Part shown: one piece after another, positions 39,921-49,724 of the stretch | How the letters are laid out: each line of letters opens with the position of its first letter | Numbering within the stretch: position 1 is the first letter of the stretch | Assembly (NCBI RefSeq): GCF_018310695.1 | Contig: NZ_JAGXCY010000004.1 | Coordinates: forward strand, 1 to 64,000 | Direction: 5' to 3' | Length of the DNA: 64,000 nt | Source of the DNA: Paenibacillus sp. Marseille-Q4541 | Lineage (GTDB): Bacteria > Bacillota > Bacilli > Paenibacillales > Paenibacillaceae | Made by a program: the position numbers and the translations under genes | Notes under the pieces: generated by a model | Databases searched by the model: none | Told to the model about the DNA's origin: nothing | Seen by the model: only the letters and a program-made list of their open reading frames with translations

Positions 39921-40061
39921 CTTCCGGTTCCCCCTTCCTAGGAATAAAATGTTTGAAAAAATTTCATCCGCTAGGACCTACGTCATTCACTTCCCGAGGG
40001 AATAATCTCTCGCAACATTCAATGTCCTGAGTGAATCCTGGTTCCTATATTCTTTTCAACG
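39921..40061 (-). promoter_or_regulatory. Branched, structured 5' leader of speD
   Basis: On the minus strand nested complementary arms are seen: outer AGGAACC/GGTCCT (40040-40046 with 39973-39978), inner ATTCACT/AGTGAAT (40030-40036 with 39985-39991), and two small hairpins inside (ACAT/ATGT at 40015-40025 and CGAG/CTCG at 39995-40012). It starts right behind a predicted promoter. I recognise no known riboswitch class. Confidence 0.45.
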
Positions 40062-40067
40062 AGATTA

Positions 40068-40096
40068 AAAATAACATCTATCCACATCAATTGCAA
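40068..40096 (-). promoter_or_regulatory. Probable promoter of speD
   Basis: On the minus strand TTGCAA (40091-40096), 17 bases, TATTTT (40068-40073). Confidence 0.5.
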
Positions 40097-40272
40097 TAGT
40101 TTTTTTACCAGTAATACAAATATATTCATGCCATACTATGAAATAATTCACAAAAAAAAGCGGGGCAAAAATTAGGGCATTGTATAAATATAAGTGCTTT
40201 GTCATCTAAGACAGACAGCTTACTTTTCATGGGTACAGTATATAGATGGCACCAGAATAAAACCATACAATA

Positions 40273-40308
40273 AAAAACTCCCTACCGCTTTGACGGTAAG
40301 GAGTTTTG
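40273..40308 (-). terminator. Terminator after the unknown 195-residue gene
   Basis: On the minus strand AAAACTCCTTACCG pairs with CGGTAGGGAGTTTT, followed by T residues. The 175 bases between it and the speD promoter show no gene. Confidence 0.85.
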
Positions 40309-40344
40309 GAACAAGATCACTTATGTATTTCCTTATGGAAATAC

Positions 40345-40932
40345 TTACGCTTCTAGAGCGAATAAAGTAAAGGTATGAGTGCGTAGCTGCTCGTCAATCT
40401 TAGCAATTCCTTCTTGACCAAAGGTAGTATTTCGTAAATCCAACAGCTTATTGATGCAGTGTTTGACTTCTGTAATCTGCCTTTCAACATTCCTCATTTG
40501 AAATACTTCTTCCATTTCCTGAAGCGTATTTTTGTACTCATATACGGTACGGGAATGATCTGGCTTAACTTCAACAATTTTTCGTACAGAGCCATTTGAA
40601 TAAACATACGCCATCGTAAATCCAGCATACACTCGGTTTACGACCCCTTCTCCTTTGAAATGAAGAAATAACTTGCGCACCAAATTCGTTAAGTGTAAGT
40701 TTACCAAGCGGCAAGACAACTCACAGATATAAAACCCTTCTCTACGATGAAATGGAAAATGAACTTCCTCGCCTGCATTATCCTCTAGTACAATGTCCTG
40801 TCCTCCATTACCGAGCACTTTCACTCTTGAATGGATATGACCATCCTCTGCCATTTGCAAGAACTGCTTCATTTGAGTTTCCGACAATTTCAAAGTGGCT
40901 TTAACATATTCTGTGGCTAACCGCTGAGCCAT
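40345..40932 (-). CDS. Conserved protein of unknown function, 195 residues
   Basis: I do not recognise a characterised family. The protein is soluble-looking with mixed alpha/beta character. The middle (about 60-130) is beta-rich and includes a Cys in YICELSCRLVNLHL, and the C-terminal third (about 135-180) is a charged helix likely to form a coiled coil. Homologues may carry a misleading non-ribosomal peptide synthetase label; nothing in the sequence supports that, as no adenylation or carrier motif is present. It has a strong GAGGAG ribosome site and follows engB by about 250 bases that contain twin hairpins. It looks single-gene, with its own terminator. Confidence 0.85.
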   Translation of the reverse strand: MAQRLATEYVKATLKLSETQMKQFLQMAEDGHIHSRVKVLGNGGQDIVLEDNAGEEVHFPFHRREGFYICELSCRLVNLHLTNLVRKLFLHFKGEGVVNRVYAGFTMAYVYSNGSVRKIVEVKPDHSRTVYEYKNTLQEMEEVFQMRNVERQITEVKHCINKLLDLRNTTFGQEGIAKIDEQLRTHTFTLFALEA

Positions 40933-40952
40933 AAAAATCTCCTCAATTCTTT

Positions 40953-40983
40953 CCTGATATGATCAGGCCGGTGTTTTCACCGG
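40953..40983 (-). promoter_or_regulatory. Twin hairpins upstream of the 195-residue gene
   Basis: Two adjacent perfect stems, CCGGTG(AAAA)CACCGG (40968-40983) and CCTGAT(CAT)ATCAGG (40953-40967), end about 20 bases before the start codon on the transcribed strand. No T run follows, so a role in translation or mRNA stability is more likely than termination. Confidence 0.5.
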
Positions 40984-41182
40984 AATTTTCGTAACAAGGC
41001 TTATGCCTGACTATATTATACACTACCTTTTAAACCGTTTGCTTCTTCTCCAAACGATAAATTTCTGCGCAAAACCCGTAAAAAACGGGATGAACGCCTA
41101 AATTATAGAGCTGAAAGGGAAGATGCTCACTTTCCTGCATTAAAAGTTCGTGTTAACTCAGTCATCCTGCATTTTAAGCTTG

Positions 41183-41842
41183 TCACGCTTCTTCAGTTGA
41201 GGGGGCTTGACCTTCTTCTAATTCATCCTGATCTAATTCCTCACCGAAAGGATCGTTAGAGAAAGCGTAGCGGGAAATAACAGCCCATAATTCATCTCTA
41301 CCAATGCCTTCCTCAGATGAAAAAGAAACAAAGGAGTCATCTGGATGAAGTTGAAGGGCATCTTTTATAATTTTGGCATGCTTGGCACGACGTGTCTTTG
41401 GAATCTTGTCCATTTTCGTAGTCACTACACAAACGGGAAGGCCATGGTGTTTAAGCCAGTCATACATCATGATGTCGTCTTTGGTAGGAGCATGACGCAT
41501 ATCGATCATCTGCATAACGAGTTTGAGTTCTTGACGCTCCAGTAAATATTTTTCCATCATTTGTCCAAACAAAGCACGCTGTGTCTTGGACACTTTGGCA
41601 TATCCATAACCGGGAAAATCAACAAAATAAAGCTGATCGTTAATGCGATAATAGTTAAGCTGTTGGGTTTTCCCTGGTGTTGAACTCGTTCTTGCCAGAT
41701 TTTTTCGATTAATCATTCGATTAATGAGCGATGATTTTCCTACATTGGAACGCCCTGCCAGAGCAATCTCTGGCAAGGCGTCCTCAGGATATTGGCTAGG
41801 GCTAACAGCACTAATAATAAATTCCGATTTTGTTACTTTCAT
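41183..41842 (-). CDS. ysxC: Ribosome biogenesis GTPase YsxC/EngB
   Basis: Essential GTPase of 219 residues for late 50S assembly. The P-loop [19 protein letters not shown] is at about 31-49, the switch regions include [13 protein letters not shown] and [12 protein letters not shown], and TTKMDKIPK near 145 is G4. The acidic C-terminal tail ([16 protein letters not shown]) is longer than usual. It follows lon by about 18 bases, the order known in B. subtilis. Confidence 0.97.
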   Translation of the reverse strand: MKVTKSEFIISAVSPSQYPEDALPEIALAGRSNVGKSSLINRMINRKNLARTSSTPGKTQQLNYYRINDQLYFVDFPGYGYAKVSKTQRALFGQMMEKYLLERQELKLVMQMIDMRHAPTKDDIMMYDWLKHHGLPVCVVTTKMDKIPKTRRAKHAKIIKDALQLHPDDSFVSFSSEEGIGRDELWAVISRYAFSNDPFGEELDQDELEEGQAPSTEEA

Positions 41843-41860
41843 AATAAATAATTGTCCTCT

Positions 41861-44197
41861 CTAATGCACTCCTGCCTGTTCTACAAGAGCATGCTGCAGT
41901 ACTTGATCCATATGAGCGACAGGAACGAATTCAACATCTTCCCGGACACTATCCGGAATATCTTTTAAGTCACGTTCGTTGTCTTTGGGGAGTAAAATTT
42001 TCTTATATCCAGCACGATGGGCAGCAAGTGATTTTTCCTTCAGTCCCCCAATAGGAAGCACTCGGCCACGCAATGTGATTTCACCCGTCATAGCTACATC
42101 TTTGGAAACATGACGGTTCGTAAGAGCAGAAATCAAAGCCGTTGCCATTGTAATTCCTGCCGAAGGTCCGTCTTTGGGAATAGCACCTTCTGGTATATGA
42201 ATATGAATATCATTTTTTTCATGAAAATCAGGAGCAATACCAAGTTCTAATGCTTTCGAACGGGTATAACTAAATGCCGCTTGTGCTGATTCTTTCATCA
42301 CGTCTCCCAGTTTTCCGGTAAGTGTTAACTTGCCGGTACCTGGAACAACTGTCACTTCAATAACCAACGTTTCGCCGCCTACCTCAGTCCACGCAAGCCC
42401 AGTAACGGTACCAATCTGATCTTCGAGATCAGCCACACCGTATCTGAATTTACCTGGTCCAAGATAATCCTTAATCTCTTCCGGCGTAATAATGATACTT
42501 CCCTCATGTCCTGTCACAATTTTCTTCGCTGCTTTTCGGCACAAGGAAGCCATTTGCTGTTCCAAATTCCGTACTCCGGATTCCCTCGTATATTCTCGAA
42601 TTACTTTCAGCAGCGTGTCTTCCCCTACTTGAAGTTGCTCTTCAGTAAGGCCATGCTCCCCTATCTGCTTCGGCAGCAAATAACGATTCGCAATTTGCAG
42701 TTTCTCAAGCTCAGTATAACCCGGAATATTTAAGAGTTCCATACGATCAAGGAGAGGTCTTGGGATACTGTGTACCGTATTCGCTGTCGTGACAAACATA
42801 ACATTGGATAGATCAAAAGGTAATTCAACAAAATGATCACTAAAAGTATTGTTCTGTTCCGGATCTAGCACTTCAAGAAGTGCCGAGGAGGGATCTCCGC
42901 GGAAGTCAGAAGCCATTTTGTCGATTTCATCAAGTAAGAATACAGGATTCAGGGAGCCCGCTGTTTTCATACCTTGAATGATTCTTCCTGGCATTGCGCC
43001 TACGTACGTTCTGCGGTGACCACGGATTTCTGCTTCATCCCGAACTCCGCCGAGTGAAATCCGCACAAACTCACGACCGAGTGACTTGGCAATGGAACGG
43101 GCCAAGGAAGTTTTCCCTACGCCAGGAGGTCCTACAAGACATAGGATAGGACCTTTGAGCTTTTTGACCAGCTTCTGAACAGCTAGATACTCAAGGACCC
43201 TTTCCTTCGGCTTCTCAAGGCCGTAATGATCCGCATCTAGCACTTCTTCGGCAGCCTGAATATCAAGATCATCTTCGGTTGTTCGACTCCAAGGCAATGC
43301 GAGCAGCCAATCGACATAGTTACGAATGACTCCACCTTCAGCAGAGCTGGCCGGCATTTTCTCAAGGCGGTCAATTTCCTTGTCGATCTTCTCCTGGACT
43401 TTCTCCGGTAAATCAAGAGCTGCCGCTTGATTTCGGAGCTCTTCTACTTCACCGGCGCGCCCTTCCTTCTCGCCAAGTTCTTTCTGAATAGCTTTCATTT
43501 GCTCACGCAAGTAATATTCCTTTTGCGTTTTCTCCATCTGCTTCTTCACACGTTGGTTGATTTTGCGTTCAAGCTCCAGAACTTCCCGTTCATTATTGAG
43601 AATATCCAGCAGTTTCTCAAGTCTCCGCTTGACGTCAACCGTCTCAAGAATTTCCTGCTTATCCTTGATCTTGAGTGAGAGATGACTTGTAATCACATCA
43701 GCAAGACGCCCTGGCTCTTCAATATCTGAAACGGCAGCGAGCGTCTCCGGTGTAATTTTTTTGGACAGATTTATATAATTCTCGAACTGGCTAAGTAGAG
43801 TCCTCATCAAAGCATCTATCTCCGGATGATTGGATTCTTCCTCAGGAAGCTCTACAGCCAGCACTTCATAAAACTCTTCATTATCTGTGTATTCGATAAT
43901 TTCCGCGCGTTCCAATCCTTCTACAAGTACTCGAATCGTCCCATTAGGAAGTTTCAACATCTGTCTAACCTTTGCCACTGTCCCGATCCGGAAGATATCT
44001 TCCCTTGTAGGTTCTTCAATATTTACTTCCGATTGGGAACACAGGAGGATTAAATGTTCGTCTACCATCGCTTTTTCCAAAGCCTTAACGGATTTCTCCC
44101 TGCCCACATCGAGATGGAGCACCATACTCGGATAGACGAGAAGTCCTCTCAAAGGCAGTAAAGGAAAACGACGACCTTTGGCTTTGCTCGGTCCCAT
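41861..44197 (-). CDS. lon: ATP-dependent protease Lon (LonA)
   Basis: AAA+ serine protease of 778 residues that degrades damaged and regulatory proteins in the cytosol. The N-terminal substrate domain (1-200) precedes the Walker [16 protein letters not shown] near 352 and Walker [11 protein letters not shown] near 415. The catalytic Ser is in [16 protein letters not shown] near 670, with the Lys about 43 residues later. I chose ATG at 44197, eight bases after GGAGGTG; the longer in-frame ATG has no such site. Confidence 0.97.
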   Translation of the reverse strand: MGPSKAKGRRFPLLPLRGLLVYPSMVLHLDVGREKSVKALEKAMVDEHLILLCSQSEVNIEEPTREDIFRIGTVAKVRQMLKLPNGTIRVLVEGLERAEIIEYTDNEEFYEVLAVELPEEESNHPEIDALMRTLLSQFENYINLSKKITPETLAAVSDIEEPGRLADVITSHLSLKIKDKQEILETVDVKRRLEKLLDILNNEREVLELERKINQRVKKQMEKTQKEYYLREQMKAIQKELGEKEGRAGEVEELRNQAAALDLPEKVQEKIDKEIDRLEKMPASSAEGGVIRNYVDWLLALPWSRTTEDDLDIQAAEEVLDADHYGLEKPKERVLEYLAVQKLVKKLKGPILCLVGPPGVGKTSLARSIAKSLGREFVRISLGGVRDEAEIRGHRRTYVGAMPGRIIQGMKTAGSLNPVFLLDEIDKMASDFRGDPSSALLEVLDPEQNNTFSDHFVELPFDLSNVMFVTTANTVHSIPRPLLDRMELLNIPGYTELEKLQIANRYLLPKQIGEHGLTEEQLQVGEDTLLKVIREYTRESGVRNLEQQMASLCRKAAKKIVTGHEGSIIITPEEIKDYLGPGKFRYGVADLEDQIGTVTGLAWTEVGGETLVIEVTVVPGTGKLTLTGKLGDVMKESAQAAFSYTRSKALELGIAPDFHEKNDIHIHIPEGAIPKDGPSAGITMATALISALTNRHVSKDVAMTGEITLRGRVLPIGGLKEKSLAAHRAGYKKILLPKDNERDLKDIPDSVREDVEFVPVAHMDQVLQHALVEQAGVH

Positions 44198-44285
44198 CGC
44201 TTTCACACCTCCAATGGCTCTCAAGTTGTTATCATTCATTATTTTATCAAATGTTCACATAAAAAACCAATGAAGGAGCAAGACA

Positions 44286-46025
44286 TTACATGCTTTCCGT
44301 ACTATTCAGTTTACCGCCCCGATTTAGATCCGCATGCAGAACGGAAGGGGAGGACGGTGGGAAGAGTTCTGCCGGAGGTGAAGCGATATCCTCAACCACT
44401 GTTTTTTCCGGTTCTCCAAATACATGCTGGAACACTTCTTCTGCAGTCTCAACCGGAATAACACGTAGGCCTTCTAAATTATCAAAAATGGATTGCCAGT
44501 TTTCAGCTGGAATAATTACTTTTTTAGCTCCCGCCTGAAAAGCAGCTTCGACTTTGGCTAGAACGCCCCCTATCGGCTTCACTTTACCATGAATGCTCAT
44601 TTCACCAGTCATAGCTAATTCGTGATCCACAGGAATCCCCCGAATGGCGGAGACGATAGCTGTAGCCATCGCAATCCCAGCGGAAGGCCCATCGATTGGT
44701 GTTCCTCCTGGGAAATTAATGTGTAAATCATAATTTGCTGGCTCATATCCCATAGAACGTAGAACAGTTAGCACATTCTCCACAGAACCCTTAGCCATAC
44801 TTTTCCGGCGTAACGTCCTTGAACCTCCACCAATTTCTTCTTCCTCAACGACACCTGTAATATTATAAGTGCCTTTGTTTTTTGGTACAGGTACAGCTGA
44901 AACTTCGATCTCAAGCAATGCTCCCATATTGGGACCATATACAGCAAGTCCGTTAACAAAACCAATCTGAGGGCGATTAGGAATTTTCCGATCCGGTCTT
45001 GGCTGGATTTGACTACTGCTTGCTACCCACTCTAAATCTGAAGCCTGAAGTTCATCCCGATTTTCCGTCAGGGCAAGTCCGGCTGCCAGCTGTACGATGT
45101 TCACAGCCTCCCTGCCATTCGTCGCATACTTTTTAACAACCTCAACCGCTTCCGGGTTGGCAGAGAATCCGATTTTGGATATGGCATCCTCAGCGATCTG
45201 ACCAATTTCCTCCGGTAAAAGAGCACGGAAATAAATTTCCATGCAGCGAGAACGTAGTGCTGGCGGGATCTCATGAGGAGATCTGGTCGTAGCACCTACA
45301 AGCCTAAAGTCAGCTGGTAGCCCATTTTGAAAAATATCGTGGATATAAGCAGGAGTATGCGTGTCTTCGGAATTATAGTACGCACTCTCTAAAATCACTT
45401 TGCGATCTTCCAGTACTTTCAATAGCTTGTTCATCTGAATTGTATGGAGTTCACCGATTTCGTCCACAAATAAAATGCCCCCGTGTGCTTTCGTGACTGC
45501 CCCCGGCTTTGGCTGAGGGATGCCAGCTACACCCATGGCTCCCGCCCCTTGATATATCGGATCATGCACGGATCCTATAAGCGGATCAGCAATTCCTCGT
45601 TCATCAAAACGCGCAGTAGTCGCATCGATCTCTGTAAATTTAGCATCTGCCTTAAAAGGAGAGGCCGGATTCTTTTTAGCTTCTTCCAAAATAACTCTAG
45701 CTGCCGCAGTCTTCCCCACTCCTGGTGGGCCGTACACGATAACATGTTGCGGATTTCCACTACACAAAGCAGCTTTCATTGCTCGTAATCCGTCTTTTTG
45801 ACCAACGATGTCTTCCATCTTGGCTGGACGAGTCTTCTCAGCAAGTGGTTTAGTCAGCGAAATCGCTCGCAGCTTCCGTAGTTTGTCCAATTCCTTGCGA
45901 GATTCTCTCTCTACTGCACTGCGATTATTTTTTTGCCCACGCAGCATATTCCAAAAATAGAGTCCAATTACGACTCCAAAAAACAAATTGATTAACATAA
46001 CGATAATACTCAGTTCAGTTCCCAT
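44286..46025 (-). CDS. lonB: ATP-dependent protease LonB
   Basis: Membrane-linked Lon-type protease of 579 residues; in B. subtilis it is made in the forespore under sigma-F. An N-terminal membrane helix (about 5-24) replaces the Lon N-domain. Walker A is [16 protein letters not shown] near 98 and the protease motif PIDGPSAGIAMATAIVSA near 450 carries the catalytic Ser. The start is ATG at 46025, seven bases after AGGAGG. The tail after about residue 540 is low complexity. It precedes lon. Confidence 0.95.
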   Translation of the reverse strand: MGTELSIIVMLINLFFGVVIGLYFWNMLRGQKNNRSAVERESRKELDKLRKLRAISLTKPLAEKTRPAKMEDIVGQKDGLRAMKAALCSGNPQHVIVYGPPGVGKTAAARVILEEAKKNPASPFKADAKFTEIDATTARFDERGIADPLIGSVHDPIYQGAGAMGVAGIPQPKPGAVTKAHGGILFVDEIGELHTIQMNKLLKVLEDRKVILESAYYNSEDTHTPAYIHDIFQNGLPADFRLVGATTRSPHEIPPALRSRCMEIYFRALLPEEIGQIAEDAISKIGFSANPEAVEVVKKYATNGREAVNIVQLAAGLALTENRDELQASDLEWVASSSQIQPRPDRKIPNRPQIGFVNGLAVYGPNMGALLEIEVSAVPVPKNKGTYNITGVVEEEEIGGGSRTLRRKSMAKGSVENVLTVLRSMGYEPANYDLHINFPGGTPIDGPSAGIAMATAIVSAIRGIPVDHELAMTGEMSIHGKVKPIGGVLAKVEAAFQAGAKKVIIPAENWQSIFDNLEGLRVIPVETAEEVFQHVFGEPEKTVVEDIASPPAELFPPSSPSVLHADLNRGGKLNSTESM

Positions 46026-46154
46026 TATATGTCCTCCTGTTCTTACTTTCTTTCCATTGCCTTTAACTTTGCCTCGTAAAAAGTTCGATACTTGGTAGTA
46101 TAGCCTTTTCACCTGCTGGTAAACGTAAAATTAGGATTATGTAGGATAGAAAAC

Positions 46155-46194
46155 AAAAATAGCCAACTTTCGCAAAGGAAAGCTGACTTTTTTT
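46155..46194. terminator. Terminator between ispG and lonB
   Basis: AGTCAGCTTTC pairs with GAAAGTTGGCT (minus strand, with G-U pairs), followed by T residues; the plus strand also has a T run. It ends the clpP-clpX-ispG unit. Confidence 0.8.
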
Positions 46195-46213
46195 GTTGAT
46201 CATAATTATAGTA

Positions 46214-47311
46214 TTAGTGCTTGCGACCTGGTATTAAGCCAGTCTCTTCATAGGCAACAACAATTTTATCAATTTCTTTTTTCAATTCCTCAACCATTTC
46301 AGCCTCAGGCACCTTACGGATCATCTCTCCATAACGGAACAGCAATCCTTCTCCTCGTGCTCCTGCAATACCAATATCGGCTTCTCTAGCTTCTCCAGGA
46401 CCGTTAACAGCACAGCCAAGAACAGAGACCTTGATCGGCACTTTAATCTTAGAGATGTACTCTTCCACTTCATTAGCAATGGAAAATAAATCTATGTCTA
46501 GACGTCCGCATGTTGGACAAGAAATGAGTGTAGCTGCGTTAGAGATCAGTCCAAATGTTTTGAGTAGTTCTCTCGCTACTTTCACTTCTTCAACTGGGTC
46601 AGCGCTAAGAGAAATCCGCATCGTAGAACCAATACCTAGCGATAGCAAAGCACCCATACCTGCAGAACTTTTGATTGTTCCAGAGAACAACGTTCCTGCT
46701 TCTGTAATACCAAGGTGAAGAGGATATGGAATCACTTGAGCTGCTTTGGTATAGGCTTCAATCGCCATTGGTACATCGGAAGCCTTGAGGGATACGATAA
46801 TATCATGAAAATCAAGTTCTTCCAGAATACCAATATGATAAAGTGCGCTTTCTACCATTGCATCTGCTGTTGGATATCCGTATTTTTCAAGCAAGTGGTT
46901 CTCAAGAGAACCCGCGTTAACTCCGATACGAATTGGAATTCCCTTCGCTTTACATGCTTCTACTACTGCTTCTACCTTCTCGCGGCGGCCAATGTTACCT
47001 GGATTAATACGAACCTTATCAATCCCATTTTCTATGGCCTTAAGAGCAAGTTTATAGTTAAAGTGAATATCAGCTACCAGCGGGATGTGAATACGCTTCT
47101 TGATCTCTTTGATCGCATCTGCTGCCTCATCGTTATTTACCGTTACCCGAACTACCTGACAACCTGCTTCTTCCAGTCGTAAAATTTCAGCGACTGTCGC
47201 CTCTACATCTGCAGTTTTAGTAGTACACATACTCTGTATAATAACTTCGTTGCTTCCACCAATCGTCAAATCTCCAACTTTTACGGGACGTGTATCTTGT
47301 CTCAGAAACAT
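46214..47311 (-). CDS. ispG: 4-hydroxy-3-methylbut-2-enyl diphosphate synthase
   Basis: Iron-sulfur enzyme of 365 residues in the non-mevalonate isoprenoid pathway. The TIM-barrel N-terminus has [14 protein letters not shown] and [15 protein letters not shown]. The 4Fe-4S cysteines are visible in [13 protein letters not shown] near 268 and [12 protein letters not shown] near 305, with the Glu ligand following. The start is ATG at 47311 with GGGGAG nine bases upstream. It lies between clpX and lonB, an unusual place in a protease cluster. Confidence 0.95.
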   Translation of the reverse strand: MFLRQDTRPVKVGDLTIGGSNEVIIQSMCTTKTADVEATVAEILRLEEAGCQVVRVTVNNDEAADAIKEIKKRIHIPLVADIHFNYKLALKAIENGIDKVRINPGNIGRREKVEAVVEACKAKGIPIRIGVNAGSLENHLLEKYGYPTADAMVESALYHIGILEELDFHDIIVSLKASDVPMAIEAYTKAAQVIPYPLHLGITEAGTLFSGTIKSSAGMGALLSLGIGSTMRISLSADPVEEVKVARELLKTFGLISNAATLISCPTCGRLDIDLFSIANEVEEYISKIKVPIKVSVLGCAVNGPGEAREADIGIAGARGEGLLFRYGEMIRKVPEAEMVEELKKEIDKIVVAYEETGLIPGRKH

Positions 47312-47340
47312 GATGGCTTTCTCTCCCCATAACGTCAAAT

Positions 47341-47396
47341 CTCCACCAGTACGGGGACTGGAAGATTCCAGTAATAAGCCCCCTTTACCAGTGGAG
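47341..47396 (-). promoter_or_regulatory. Nested hairpin in the clpX-ispG spacer
   Basis: CTCCACTGGTA plus GGGG (minus strand) pairs with CCCC and TACTGGTGGAG, enclosing a second hairpin ACTGGA/TCCAGT. It ends about 30 bases before the ispG ATG and lacks a T run. It may protect or separate the messages. Confidence 0.5.
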
Positions 47397-47440
47397 TATG
47401 ACTAAATTATTTAAACTAGATTAAGTGGGATCAGCCAAGA

Positions 47441-48700
47441 TCACGCACTTTCTTCCTGCTTTTTATCTTTTGCATCTCCACTGCGTAGTTCAGGTGTCGT
47501 TTTTTCTTCAACGACTTGCTCTGTGATTACGCATTTTGTTACATCTTCACGAGATGGTACTTCGTACATTACATCCAGCAATAGGCCTTCAATAATGGCG
47601 CGAAGTCCACGCGCTCCTGTATTCCGTTTGATCGCTTCACGGGCAATAGCCTCCAAAGCACCTGTTTCAAACTCAAGGGATACATTATCGAGTTCGAGCA
47701 TTTTGGTGTACTGTTTAACCAGTGCATTCTTCGGCTCAGACAAGATGCGGACAAGTGTTGCCTCATCAAGCGGCTCCAAAGTAGAGATAACTGGCAAACG
47801 GCCAACAAACTCCGGAATCAGACCGAATTTCAGCAAATCTTCTGGAAGAACCATGCCAAGGTATTCACCTGGTTTTAGATCCTTCTGTTCTGTTGCAGAA
47901 TTAAATCCAATTACTTTTTTACCAATACGACGTTTGATCATTTGCTCCAGACCATCAAAGGCACCGCCGCATACGAACAAAATATTAGTTGTATCAATTT
48001 GGATAAATTCCTGATGAGGATGCTTACGTCCACCTTGCGGTGGAACAGAAGCAACAGTTCCCTCCAAAATTTTGAGGAGAGCTTGTTGTACACCTTCACC
48101 CGATACGTCACGTGTAATCGAAGGGTTCTCCGATTTACGTGCTACTTTATCAATCTCATCGATATAAATGATGCCGCGTTCTGCTTTTTCTACATCATAA
48201 TCTGCTGCTTGAATCAGCTTAAGCAGAATGTTCTCAACGTCTTCACCAACATAGCCGGCTTCCGTCAAAGATGTAGCATCAGCAATGGCAAACGGTACGT
48301 TTAGAATTTTCGCCATCGTTTGAGCAAGTAAAGTCTTACCCGAACCTGTTGGTCCAAGCAACAAGATATTACTCTTCGACATTTCCACGTCGTCAATTTT
48401 GCTCTGAGTATTAATTCGTTTGTAGTGATTATATACCGCTACAGACAAAGATTTTTTGGCTTGATCCTGACCAATAACATACTGATCCAGAATATCACGA
48501 ATCTCTTTTGGTTTCGGGATATCTTTCAGATCGATCTCTTCATCATGACCGAGCTCTTCTTCCACGATCTCCGCGCAAAGCTCGATACACTCATCACATA
48601 TATACACCCCTGGTCCGGCTACCAGCTTCCGAACCTGTTCCTGGGATTTACCGCAGAAAGAACATTTCAATTGCCCTTTCTCATCGTTAAATTTAAACAT
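47441..48700 (-). CDS. clpX: ATP-dependent Clp protease ATPase subunit ClpX
   Basis: Unfoldase of 419 residues that feeds ClpP. The N-terminal zinc-binding domain has [14 protein letters not shown] and CDECIELC (residues 12-42). Walker A is [15 protein letters not shown] near 118, Walker [11 protein letters not shown] near 178, and the ClpP-contacting IGF-type loop is seen as [12 protein letters not shown] near 263. It is 12 bases downstream of clpP, probably co-transcribed. Confidence 0.98.
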   Translation of the reverse strand: MFKFNDEKGQLKCSFCGKSQEQVRKLVAGPGVYICDECIELCAEIVEEELGHDEEIDLKDIPKPKEIRDILDQYVIGQDQAKKSLSVAVYNHYKRINTQSKIDDVEMSKSNILLLGPTGSGKTLLAQTMAKILNVPFAIADATSLTEAGYVGEDVENILLKLIQAADYDVEKAERGIIYIDEIDKVARKSENPSITRDVSGEGVQQALLKILEGTVASVPPQGGRKHPHQEFIQIDTTNILFVCGGAFDGLEQMIKRRIGKKVIGFNSATEQKDLKPGEYLGMVLPEDLLKFGLIPEFVGRLPVISTLEPLDEATLVRILSEPKNALVKQYTKMLELDNVSLEFETGALEAIAREAIKRNTGARGLRAIIEGLLLDVMYEVPSREDVTKCVITEQVVEEKTTPELRSGDAKDKKQEESA

Positions 48701-48712
48701 ATAACCACCCCT

Positions 48713-49303
48713 TTAAGAATTAATCGGTTTGGTGAGTACTTGGTCAATGATACGGTATTCCAATGCTTCTTCCGCACTCAAAAAATAGTCGCGGTCCGTA
48801 TCACGCTCGATTTTATCAAGGGGTTGACCTGTACGCTCCACGTAAATCTGATTCAGTTTCTGACGTGTCTTAATAATCCAGTCAGCGTGAATCTGAATAT
48901 CGGATGCCTGACCTTGAACTCCGCCAAGCGGTTGATGTATCATCACTTCACTGTTTTCAAGTGCATATCGCTTACCTGGAGCACCTGCTGTTAATAGCAA
49001 GGAGCCCATGCTGGCAGCCATACCTACACAGATCGTGGATACGTCTGGCTTGATAAACTGCATCGTATCATATATACCCATCCCTGCTGTTACAGAACCA
49101 CCAGGAGAATTGATATATAAACTGATATCCTTTTCTGGATCTTCTGCTGCGAGGAAAAGAAGCTGGGCAATTACCAGATTCGCCACATCGTCATCTATTG
49201 CACCGCTTAGAAAGATAATACGATCTTTCAGCAGTCTGGAGTAAATATCGTATGAACGTTCACCACGATTCGTTTGTTCAACAACCATAGGTACGAGACT
49301 CAT
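48713..49303 (-). CDS. clpP: ATP-dependent Clp protease proteolytic subunit ClpP
   Basis: Serine peptidase of 196 residues forming the tetradecameric barrel. The catalytic Ser is in [17 protein letters not shown] near 98, His in [17 protein letters not shown] near 123 and Asp in the [10 protein letters not shown] region near 172. The start ATG follows AAGAGGT. It leads clpP-clpX-ispG, with a promoter and an inverted repeat upstream. I saw no clear CtsR tandem heptads. Confidence 0.97.
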   Translation of the reverse strand: MSLVPMVVEQTNRGERSYDIYSRLLKDRIIFLSGAIDDDVANLVIAQLLFLAAEDPEKDISLYINSPGGSVTAGMGIYDTMQFIKPDVSTICVGMAASMGSLLLTAGAPGKRYALENSEVMIHQPLGGVQGQASDIQIHADWIIKTRQKLNQIYVERTGQPLDKIERDTDRDYFLSAEEALEYRIIDQVLTKPINS

Positions 49304-49390
49304 GTGTAAACCTCTTTTCCTTAGTAGAATCTTTACCGCATAAGTCAGGGAATAATAAGAATCTGTAAATTATAAATTACAATATATCTT

Positions 49391-49419
49391 ATTTTAACAT
49401 GATCCCTGTTTCATGTCAT
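49391..49419 (-). promoter_or_regulatory. Promoter of clpP
   Basis: On the minus strand ATGACA (49414-49419), 17 bases, TAAAAT (49391-49396), about 90 bases before the clpP start. An imperfect inverted repeat lies directly upstream (49421-49463). Confidence 0.6.
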
Positions 49420-49420
49420 T

Positions 49421-49463
49421 TGATCAACTTCTCATACATACCATTAATGAGAAAGCTTGATCA
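49421..49463. repeat. Imperfect inverted repeat upstream of the clpP promoter
   Basis: TGATCAACTTCTCAT (49421-49435) mirrors ATGAGAAAGCTTGATCA (49447-49463) with two bulged bases. It abuts the -35, so it could be a regulator site. Confidence 0.45.
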
Positions 49464-49570
49464 TATTTAACCATTTTTTTTATGTATGTGCAAATCCGCC
49501 TTCCAGCCTAAAGAGCAAAGACCTATATATCAAGTATATGGAAGGAGACAAAAATTATCACGTATATAAG

Positions 49571-49615
49571 CTAATATCCATTTAATTATAAAAATAACTA
49601 TAAAATGGATATTAG
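49571..49615. repeat. Perfect 13-bp A/T-rich inverted repeat
   Basis: CTAATATCCATTT (49571-49583) and AAATGGATATTAG (49603-49615) are exact reverse complements with a 19-base spacer, just beyond the tig terminator. The rest of 49464-49570 shows nothing recognisable. Confidence 0.6.
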
Positions 49616-49617
49616 TG

Positions 49618-49663
49618 AGAAAAAATAAGGCACGTGAGTAAAAAACCTTACGTGCCTTATCTA
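49618..49663 (-). terminator. Terminator of tig
   Basis: On the minus strand AGATAAGGCACGT pairs with ACGTGCCTTATTT around a 14-base loop, followed by T residues, about 60 bases after the tig stop. Confidence 0.85.
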
Positions 49664-49724
49664 ATATACGTGATCAGCATTACACAAACCCGTTCCAATC
49701 GCTGGAGGGTTTTATGTTACATGC

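Noticed and set aside
40345..40932. Non-ribosomal peptide synthetase module
   Set aside because: The 195-residue protein has no adenylation, condensation or carrier motif.
49304..49480. CtsR operator before clpP
   Set aside because: No tandem GGTCAAA heptads; only an unrelated inverted repeat.
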